NCBI GenBank assembly: GCA_022059125.1
Contig: JAEUWY010000001.1
Location: 5,456,001 to 5,520,000 of the forward strand
Reading direction: 5' to 3'
Length of the DNA stretch: 64,000 bases
DNA from: Corynespora cassiicola
Lineage: Eukaryota; Ascomycota; Dothideomycetes; Pleosporales; Corynesporascaceae
Shown: positions 55,841 through 64,000 of the stretch, one piece after another
Numbering within the stretch: position 1 is the stretch's first letter
Layout of the letters: every line of letters starts with the position of its first letter
Position numbers and translations under genes: made by a program
The notes under the pieces: generated by a model
Database searches by the model: none
What the model was told of the DNA's origin: nothing
The model's input: the letters and a program-made list of their open reading frames with translations, nothing else

Positions 55841-58483
55841 ATGTTCTTTTTGTTCGCGCTGGTGACTCTAGCGCTCGCTTCGGTCAACGTTGCGCAAGTA
55901 GTCACAAGTCAGTCTTCGCATGATTCGCTTTGGAGATGAGGAGCTAACTAAAAAGATGGCACAAACTTCACGGCATCGAGTAGCACCACCCAAGTAACTT
56001 CCTTCGCAAACACGACTCTGAGAGCAACTAGTTCGCGCCTCAATATCACTTCTACAGGTATATATCACGAAAAAGCTGTGGTGCGGGAAGATCAATTTGA
56101 CGAATAACAGTGACAAATGCTGGAGCTGCCTGCAATGCCGAACACATCGCATGGTCATCGGCTTCTGAAGTCTCTGCGACACCGAGTGTATCGATCTTCA
56201 CCACTACAAGAAATTGGACCAGCACGGTTCTATCCGATCGAAACTGGAACTGCACAAGAATGTGCGGTACCTTATGCTATGCTGGGCCGGTATCGACAAC
56301 ACTCATCACGACAGAGGTAACGACAACGAGTGTTGCAACCTGGACACTCTTTGAATATCCAAGTCCTTCGCCAAATTGCAGTATAGGGTATAGTGACTGC
56401 CTAAGTCTCAAAACCAGCTATTCAAGCTATTTCCGCAAGTACTGGGATGCAACTAGCAGCGATCGGGTGACAATGACTTCACCAGAGAGCCCCCGATGCT
56501 CTCACACGGCCGCATGTACTAGCACTGCATGTACCTTTCTACATGCCGGAGTAAGCCTCTACTTCTGGCCACCAGAGCCTAGTAGCCGTGACTATTGCGC
56601 ATGGGAGCCAACGCAGGGGATTGCGACGACATATACCCCAGATGTGAATCGAACATCTAGTGAGTCCCACCAGTCGACATTGGAATGAACGTTCCTGCTA
56701 ATACTATGAAGCTTACATTCCAACCACCACTGGCCCATCCGCCGTAGTTGATGGCATTACAATGTACAAAGGAAATGTCTATCTTTCGCTATATGCGCAC
56801 AACGTGATGGATAATTGTCGAAACATTGTCCCTCGTGCCGAACCCGGACACGACGTATTGACAATAGCGTCCAGCGATCTTTATTCGGTCCGCAAATATC
56901 CACACAATCTCTACCCGTGGCCCGTCAACTACGATGACTTCCGTGAGCCTGTGCCATGGTCAGCATACTACGGAGCATCGTACTGCGCGAACAACAGGCC
57001 TTTGTGCAGCGTCGTTCATCAAGGCGAATACTATCCCCACATGGTCATGCCCTCGCAAATACGAGACATTGATGAAGCTTGGAAACATTGCGTTTTCACA
57101 AGCTACGGCTTGTTCGATCCACCGATTGCCCTGCAGACGGTGTCAGACATGTTCTCGACTGCCAGCGCAACTCGTACACAGGATACAAACCCAGTACCCA
57201 CGCCGCCCCAGCCTGGATCCACCGGGTCAGGAGGCATCCCTGTGGTAACATCAGCTCCCGCTCCGCCAGGGGATGATGATACATCACCAGATGATCCTCC
57301 GAACGATGTACCCAGCGATCCACCAAGCAACCCACCCAGCAATCCTCCGAGCAATCCTCCGAGCAATCCTCCAGATGAATCTCCAAGCAATCCTCCAAGC
57401 AATCCCCCAAGTGATCCTCCAAGCGATCTTCCAAGTAATCCTCCGAGCGATCCCCCGGTTGACTCGCCTCACGATCCGCCAAGCAACAGCCCACCCGGAA
57501 ACTCGAATCCTTCCGGTCCCGCACCGGCGCCCGTTCCGAACCCGAATACGAACCCTAATCCCACAGTCCCAGGAACAGACCCTCAGCCACCAGCAGCCCC
57601 CACAATCACAATCGGTCCAACTCGAATTCCAGTCGATCCCTCCGGTGGCCTCGTCATCGGTCCGGGGACCACTCTGACACCTGGTGCGCCAGCTATTACA
57701 TCTTCAGGAACAACAATCAGTGTGGGAACCTCGGGCATTGCCATTGTTGCTCCAGGAACCAGCACCAATGTCCCTATCACTGGTGACGGGCCGATTGTTG
57801 TCACTCTCGACCCTACATCCCCACCTCTAACCCTCCAGCCTGGGCCTGAAGGAAATGTAGTACTGCCCGGCACGACACTGAGCAGCGGCCAACAAACGGT
57901 CGTAGATGGAACGACGTTCAGCATTGGGCCTAGCGGCGTTGTGGTGGAAAGCCCAGAGGGCACATCAACCGTTGCGATCCCTGTGGGCGATGCGCATATC
58001 GTCACGGTCGGCGAGCAAACCTTCACCGTCTCAGGCGGCGACGTTGTATTGGGCGAGGGAACGACACTTAATGCAGCGACTCCAACGGCTGTTGTAGCTG
58101 GCACGACCTTTTCGCTCGGTCCATCCGGCATCGTTGCCTCGTCTCCAGAGGGCACGTCTACAGTTCCCATTCCAGTAGGTAATAGCGGGGTTGTTACTAT
58201 TGGCGGAGAAGTTTACACAGTGGTTGGTGGCGAGCTGGTTCTAGGACCAGGCACGACGATCGGTGCCGGTGATGCAGCAATCACTAGTAACGGGACCACT
58301 TTCAGTGTTGGCTCGACGGGGATTGTGGTGCAGAGTGAAGGAGGTACGACGACAGTGCCTATTACAGAAACTGAGACTGGGACTGGAGATTCAGCTGAGT
58401 TCACGGGTGGTGCTTCGCGGAGTGTAAATGATGGAACACAATGGGCTGTTCTGCTTGTAGTTGGATATCTTATAGCAGTTTAG
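55841..58483 (+). CDS. Large GPI-anchored cell-surface protein with (NPPS)n stalk and beta-repeat region, four exons
   Basis: Exons 55841-55907, 55956-56057, 56111-56659 and 56712-58483 give about 829 residues. Exon 1 encodes a signal peptide (Met-Phe-Phe-Leu-Phe-Ala, ending Asn-Val-Ala). A Ser/Thr-rich and cysteine-containing N-terminal domain (about 370 residues, including a SYGLFDPP motif) has no family I know. Then comes a Pro/Ser/Asn/Asp-rich stalk of NPPS and DPPS units and four roughly 65-residue repeats of the pattern GPGTTL..G.PAITS.GTTFSVG.SGIVV.SPEGTSTVPI, common in fungal secreted proteins. The C-terminus (Glu-Phe-Thr-Gly-Gly-Ala, then a hydrophobic helix) predicts a GPI anchor. 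Introns are 48-53 nt, the first with a GCTAAC branch site; the third acceptor is AAG. Likely a wall or surface adhesin-like protein. Confidence 0.83.
57313..57456 (+). repeat. Coding minisatellite, about 12 tandem 12-bp units (AGCAATCCTCCG-like)
   Basis: Imperfect 12-bp units encode Ser-Asn-Pro-Pro and variants (Asp-Pro-Pro, Glu-Ser-Pro, Asp-Leu-Pro) in the stalk of the GPI protein. Length could vary between strains. Confidence 0.8.
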
Positions 58484-59067
58484 AAGAACTGTAAAAGATC
58501 TGTAAATTATACGATAGTAATGATATGATTGTTAATACGAGAATAAAATCCTGGGCTTTAAGAGACACGCAGGCGCTGTTTGCGTGATGCAACCTTGTGG
58601 CGCTTGGTGTGGCGGCGAGAATGACTAAAGAGTTTTTTTTTGCGTTGAAACTGAGGGCCAAGAGTTTGGCTGTTGACCCCCTACGAGTTGCTGAACAATT
58701 GCTCACCAAGCATTCCGTATTCCTCATCATTGTTTGCACCATGAACACCCTATGTGCTAGCCATGGCCCCTTTAGAAGTCAATGAGGTCATAGAAACTAG
58801 AGGCCAGTTTTTTTTTCTGGAGAGCATTTCTCTGAGTGGTCCAGATCGCGTGAGCGGTAAGGTTGCGGTCAGTGTCTGAATTATCAGTCTACACGTGACG
58901 CCAAGCATATCAGGACTTACGATTCACCGATCCCGGGGGTGTCTATATACAAAAACCGACTGAATTTTGTCTCTCTTTCTCTGAATCTATCTCTTAATCT
59001 CCTCATATCTCTCCCACACAAACCTACAGACTCAACTTCCCAACAACACGAGTCTCCGGAGTCCAAG
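58484..59067. other. Intergenic region
   Basis: About 580 bp with the GPI-gene 3' region and the promoter of the next gene; the last 100 bp are pyrimidine-rich. No gene seen. Confidence 0.35.
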
Positions 59068-60000
59068 ATGGAGCTTATCGACTTCTCACCAGAGATATTC
59101 AAGAAGATTATCAAGATATACGTTGACGAAGCTGGAGTTCGCGAGTCATGGTTGTGGCGCGATAAATACCGTGAGATCTAGATATCAAGAATTGAAAACT
59201 ACTCGTCCACTAACTTTGTCGTAGGCACCTTTGCTGAGCATATCACGGAGGAGATTGTAGAGTTCCAATCGATCGGAGACTTCGTGGATGATGGCATATT
59301 CTCTTGTATAAGCAATAACGAGGCCAACTTGGTGAGTCGGATTCTTTGTGAGAGACTAGAGAAATCCGAGATTTCACCTAAAGGCATCCATGGTCTTGTG
59401 GCTGGTATTATACACCAGATTTGGTTCATTCAAACCGTCCAGGAAGAGATGTCAGACTCTCGACACCGAGTTATACTCCAGAAGTTATGTGCAGGTCTTG
59501 GTGTTTATTGCTCGAATCAAGTCTCTAAACTTCTGAGAGACCCTCGAACGTACCTCGACGTACCGCTGTCTAGTGAGGACCAAGGAAGCAGGGCTCTTGA
59601 CTTTGCAATCATCATTGAAGACTACAATGTTATCAAGTCTCTGACTGAAATAGGGAATGGACCCTATTTGCCATCTTCTTTTCTCTGCAATCACCCGCTT
59701 TCATTAGCGGCCGCGGTGGGAAATGTGGCGAACCTTCAATTGACCCTCAACTGGTACACGTCTCATACTGATTGGAACATCATAGATCGAAATCACTCTA
59801 TCGTATCAATCCTCTGCCCCGACAACCCGACATTGGAACTCATCGGAAAGTATGAGACCGCCATTGACAGTGCTTGCTCTGCAGGAAATCGGACTGCTAC
59901 TTCTCTCCTGATCAACTGGGGCTCGGAAAACCGGTTGAAACTTAGTACCTTCCATTTTACTCTCTTGCCTGATAAATTATATGACTGCCAGGTCGACTAG
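59068..60000 (+). CDS. Ankyrin-repeat-like / unknown helical protein, possibly the 5' part of a decayed gene
   Basis: Exons 59068-59170 and 59225-60000 join across a 54-nt intron to give about 292 residues. The N-terminus MELIDFSPEIFKKIIKIYVDE is the start seen in fungal ankyrin proteins. Later helix-turn units such as HPLSLAAAVGNVANLQLTL and YETAIDSACSAGNRTATSLL are degenerate ankyrin repeats. The frame ends at TAG 59998-60000 (Gln-Val-Asp), but further ankyrin-like coding sequence follows at 60264-60676 in broken frames, so the original protein was longer. Either the gene has a missed intron in 60000-60260 or it is a pseudogene. Confidence 0.6.
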
Positions 60001-60263
60001 CTCTGCAATTTTTCCGATATTTGATAAAAACAGAAACAACTACTAACCACCGTCTCCAGTTTAAGTTCTATAAGGTTTGGATATCTGAGGCGGTACCGAA
60101 GGATTACTTATTCCGTTTGTTACGGGTATTGTTCTAGGCCGGCGCATTCAATCTCAGCACCAGTTACACTCCGAATTGGCAGCGCCTTAAAAATGGTAGA
60201 TGGGTTTACGATAGTGATAGTAATTAGTTAAAGGGGGCTGAGTCACTATATTTATGGAGCACA

Positions 60264-60676
60264 ACGCTGAGAGCCAAGGGCGGACGGCTCGATCTTGCTG
60301 TTCACTTGAATGTCATGACTATGGCCAAGTTTCTTCTTGAGAAGGGAGCGGATCCAAGTGGCATCCTTCTATCTGCGGATGAACATAAGAAATTGAAATC
60401 GGGAACGCTTGATCGCCGTCGGACCCAACCGCTTCGATTAGCTCTCAAGTCGCGAGATTTGGGCATGGTCTGTGTCTGTTGCTGGAGTACAGTGCCGACC
60501 CGGTCCTCGGAGATTACCCGGAGGAACAAGATGTACTTGAGCTGGTCCAAGATGAGAAGGTCCTCCACGAGATTATTGTGGACAAATTGCTTGAGCAAAA
60601 TATTCCGCTCATTCGGTCGCCTGGAGGACATCGCAAGCCTAAGATCACGCATGGATTGGCTTCCTTTACCGGCTGA
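60264..60676 (+). pseudogene. 3' ankyrin-type segment with frameshift
   Basis: Coding-like text begins at about 60264 (LRAKGGRLDLAVHL) and runs through FLLEKGADPSGILLSADEH, a typical ankyrin helix pair. At TGTGT (60471-60475) the frame breaks: the continuation LLLEYSADPVLGDYPEEQDV is in another frame, as if two bases were gained or one lost. It ends at a stop at 60674-60676. Together with the gene at 59068 this looks like one ankyrin gene that has decayed, or it holds a base-call error. Confidence 0.55.
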
Positions 60677-61120
60677 TTTGGTTTCCTCGCAACCTAAGTC
60701 GTGTTGGCGAAATGTGGTTCAGGGCGTCTCGCCTTCTACCGGAAAACAGGTTATCACGGCGAAACATGGATCAGAACATGAATTGCCATCTGCCGGGCAA
60801 GGAGTTACCATGTCGACATGTCGATTAACGAGAAGGAGAGGTGATGTCTTTTGGTGCATCTACTGGCGGTGAACCTTGTACTCGCTCGGCATAAATAGGA
60901 TCTGCATAGAATTGACATTATAGGACAATCCTTCTCGAACATGATATGTACCAAAATATGACTGCAACCTAACCTATTTAGGAACTCCAAGCTACCCCGC
61001 TTCCTTTGGTGCCTTCGTGACTTTCCACCCCAACAATCACCTTGACCAGTACTTCAGGTCTGATTCCAAATCATAGATCGCTCAGCTTGCGATCTTTTCT
61101 ACTCTCTAAGAACTTTTATA
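60677..61120. other. Intergenic region, P450 promoter
   Basis: About 440 bp, nothing recognised except the pyrimidine-rich leader near the P450 start. Confidence 0.35.
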
Positions 61121-62850
61121 ATGCTCAATGCCCTTGACAGAGGCATGGCCCCATATTTCTTATCAATGTTTGTCTATTTATGTATAGCCTTTTTCGTATG
61201 GGTACGTATGATAAACCTTCACGAGAGACAAGAATACTGATAGAAGCGAGCAGATCATTCTATACGGTGTTTATAATCTCACTCTGTACCCATTACGGTC
61301 CTATCCGGGCCATCCGCTTTGGTGCGCATACCGAGCCCCGTACGCTCGCTCTCTCCTTGCTGGCCGCCTGCCCTTCGATATTCTCGACTTGCATAACAGA
61401 TACGGCCCCGTGGTACGCGTATCACCCTGGGAGCTTTCCTATGTAGACTCCAGAGCACTGAAGAATATCTACGGGCACCACAATACTACGGCTGAAGGAT
61501 TCAGGGAATTTGAGAAAGATAAAGTGGAGTATGCAATGCTGGCAGGAAACGGGAACCACATTCTAATAGCCAAGCCTGAGGACCATGCAAGGCTTAGGAA
61601 ATTTTTGAGCCCTTCTTTTTCTGAGAAAGGGCTGAGGGAAATGCAAAACCGGATACAGTCTTATGTTGATCTTTTGATTCGTGGTCTGAAAGAAGAGTCC
61701 ATGAAGGGTTTTATCGACATCCAAAAGTGGTAGTAAGTAGTCTCTAAGCGCCAAGCTTACCCGGCTTCTCGTGTAGAGCATCTGGGGATTTTGAAAAAAA
61801 AAAAAATTGATTTGCTGACTCTGACTCTCGTTAGTAACTGGACTACTTTCGACATGATCGGGGACCTAGCCTTCGGCGAATCATTCCACTGTCTCGAAAG
61901 CAAACAAACCGATCCTTGGATTGCCGGCATATTCGGAAGCATCAGAACAACGGCTTATTACACAGTAATCAACAACTATGGACTTCAATTCTTGATACCA
62001 TATCTTGTACCAAAGCATTTGCACAAGCTCCGACAAGTGAGGTCCCAGCGCAGTGCACAAAAGATCGAAGACAGATTGAAGCGAGGCGCCGATCGAGGAG
62101 ACTTCTGGGACAACATCATCTCAAAGAGCGACTTCGAGAAGGGGACAGGTCTTACCAGGAAGGAGATGGTAAGTACAGCGGGGGCCTTGGTGTTGGGTGG
62201 GAGCGAGACGACGGCCACTCTACTTGCAGGCACGACATATCTGCTCCTGAGGAACCCCGGAGTGTTGAAGAAGCTGAATGAAGAGGTCCGTGGCGCATTC
62301 AAGAGCGAGGACGAGATCGATCTCATTAGCGTTGGCAAGCTTGATTACATGTTGGCGGTCTTGGATGAAGGCATGCGCATCTACCCGCCTGTCGCTAACC
62401 AGGGAAATCGTGTCGTACCGCCCCAAGGCGCGATGGTAGCTGGAAGATGGGTCCCTGGAGGTGTAAGCATCACTACGTTCCCGACTTGTGCAACGGATTA
62501 CTCACTCCTAGAAGACTTCTCTACAAGTGCTCCAGTATGGAGCTAACCACTCAGCCACCAACTTCACTCGCCCTGAAGAATTTGTACCTGAGCGCTGGCT
62601 CGCTGATCCTCCTATCGAGTTTGCCAACGATGATCGGTATGCTCGGCAACCCTTTTCGATAGGGGCCCGCGACTGTATTGGGAGGAATCTTTCGTATGCA
62701 GAGATGCGCCTGATTCTTGCTAGGGTCTGCTTCAACTTTGACATTGAACTTGACACAGACAGATGCGGCGACTGGATGAAGACGCAGAAAGTATACAGCC
62801 TGTGGCAGAAGACGCCACTGTATGTCAAGTTGAAGGTAGTCGAGCGCTGA
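61121..62850 (+). CDS. Cytochrome P450 monooxygenase, four exons
   Basis: Exons 61121-61201, 61254-61732, 61835-62462 and 62512-62850 give about 508 residues, standard for a microsomal P450. Exon 1 is the membrane anchor helix. Motifs in order: NRYGPVVRVSPWELSYV, DHARLRKFLSPSFSEKGL, the I-helix GALVLGGSETTATLL, the K-helix ExxR in LDEGMRIYPP, PERW, and the haem loop PFSIGARDCIGRNLSYAEM with the axial Cys at about residue 451. The last intron (49 nt, GTAAGC to CCTAG) joins VPGG to KTSLQVLQYGANHSATNF, the expected sequence; a downstream CAG acceptor would drop ten residues. Intron 2 holds an A13 run. It resembles the CYP family clans of fungal secondary metabolism or detoxification, but no cluster partner is visible; substrate unknown. 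Confidence 0.92.
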
Positions 62851-64000
62851 TGGAGGATGAGGATAGTTCCTTTTTGCTGCCCGTCTGATTTATCAGGAGT
62901 ATCGTAGATTGGCTCATGGGAATAGACTTAGATTAATTATTAATAACGGCCCCAGCATGAGATGTGCATCTGCGATTCACTTTTCGCGGCTCAAATGCTG
63001 CAAGCCGGTCCGAGTCATGGTGGTTATGAAGGCGGTTCGGAGTGGGTGCGCAATCCTCGGTACAGGTGCGCAGGTACCAGAACAACTTCCTTCTTTGGAA
63101 CCGCCCTGCCGCATTTTATTTTCCGGACGCACGCATCGAGGATCTACCTCCCATACCACACACGGAGACAGCATCACTTTGAATCTAAGATTTATCATGA
63201 GGGAGCATGATCATTTTTCTGCCGCTCGACCGCAGTTGAGCTGACCTTGGGCAGCTACATGAATATCACGCCATGGAGACCGATCAAACAAGCTCTCTCT
63301 GGTAAAAGCCGGGACCATCGGTAAGAGTTGTAACTGAGACAATACGTTAACTTCGATGTACTCGAATGCTGCTTGGTCATGTCACTATTTGACTGACGAT
63401 TATTCGAGAATAAGAATCGTAGGTCTTCTCAACGTCATCATGGCATCATTTAGCCTTGTCCAGACCATCTCAACTCCACCCCAGCAAAAAAAAAAAATGT
63501 CTGGAATATGGAAGAGCACGTTGATGGAAACTTCTTACAGTCATACAGATTCAGGGAATTTGGTAGTCCTCAATTCCTGGGAGCGTACGGACCCCAGCAG
63601 ATTGACGTGGGGTATGATAGCAATCATCCGATCTTCGACATGGTCTTGCGCATGGAGCCAAGTGGGCCAGATGATGTTGACATCGCCGCGTTAGGCAATT
63701 CGAGCACGCGCGAGGCGACATGGGAGTCCAACGAGGAATAGGTTTAAACAGAATAACAGCACTAGAAAAGCAGGTGTCAAGATTAGGCCACAGGTGGCAC
63801 CATACAACTACAAAGGGTATGGCGACAGGGGACTTGCGATCTGCAATGTCGATCGATCTAGAAACCCTCCCAGGAGAGTACACGAGGCTTGGACTGGTAG
63901 GCCACGGCGACGTCTCAGCAGGAAGCAGGACCAGGCGATCAACACTGCGGATCTTCAGTGCAGGCTTGAACGTAACGCGGCATTTGGTGGAACAGGAACC
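62851..64000. other. Region downstream of the P450 to the window end, no supported gene
   Basis: About 1.15 kb. A 77-codon frame at 63508-63741 (plus, ATG 63508 after an A-run) encodes a small acidic polypeptide with no known motif; it may be a small gene or chance. An A13 run lies at about 63485-63497. Nothing else recognised. Confidence 0.35.

Noticed and set aside
57583..58170. Antisense frame over the GPI repeat protein
   Set aside because: Mirrors the Gly/Thr/Val/Pro repeats of the sense protein; no independent support.

Overview
This window is a nuclear chromosomal segment from a filamentous ascomycete (Pezizomycotina). Evidence: most genes carry one to four introns of about 46-126 bp with GTRNGY donors and YAG acceptors, often with CTAAC/CTGAY-like branch sites. 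The families are typical of moulds: a HET-domain protein, a SepH/Cdc7-type septation kinase, fungal rhodopsin-like membrane proteins, a CFEM protein, DUF1996, a fungal cupredoxin and a BCS1-like AAA ATPase. I saw no rRNA, convincing tRNA or CRISPR array. About 24 intact or nearly intact genes, one or two doubtful ones and two decayed pieces can be supported. Exon structures were rebuilt by hand from frame continuity, splice consensus and family expectation, so junctions are predictions.

Layout. 0-9 kb: 3' end of a GH94 phosphorylase gene (+), an MFS drug/polyamine-type transporter (-) whose first intron holds a (TTC)33 microsatellite and whose third exon is only 17 nt, a BCS1-like AAA ATPase (-) with an in-frame TAG, an SDR oxidoreductase (+) and a secreted DUF1996 protein (-). 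9-18 kb: a fungal rhodopsin-like 7TM protein and the large kinase sepH. 18-22.6 kb: a gene-free stretch with strand-biased A-runs grading into an AT-rich island. 22.6-33.4 kb: a secreted Cys-rich GPI-type protein, a HET protein, a secreted beta-propeller-like protein with a Pro/Ser/Ala stalk, an F-box protein and a second rhodopsin-like protein. 34-42 kb: a decayed small membrane protein, a secreted GH3 beta-glucosidase, a CFEM transmembrane protein and an aquaporin. 42-49 kb: gene-poor, holding one weak gene and a tiny secreted six-cysteine peptide gene. 49-64 kb: a disordered conserved protein, a GPI cupredoxin, a small heat-shock protein with a perfect heat-shock element, a BTB protein, a large GPI-anchored repeat protein, a decayed ankyrin-type gene and a cytochrome P450.

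Functional theme. Many genes act at the cell surface or outside it (DUF1996, Cys-rich GPI protein, propeller protein, GH3, CFEM, small cysteine peptide, cupredoxin, GPI repeat protein), and several are membrane proteins (MFS, two rhodopsin-like, aquaporin). This looks like a secretome-rich accessory region of a saprotroph or plant-associated fungus around one core cell-cycle gene (sepH). No biosynthetic cluster is evident; the P450, SDR and MFS genes are too far apart. The most attractive candidate for something undescribed is the two-exon peptide gene at 46554-46788: signal peptide, pro-region, Lys-Arg (Kex2) site exactly at the intron, then a 24-residue mature peptide with six cysteines.
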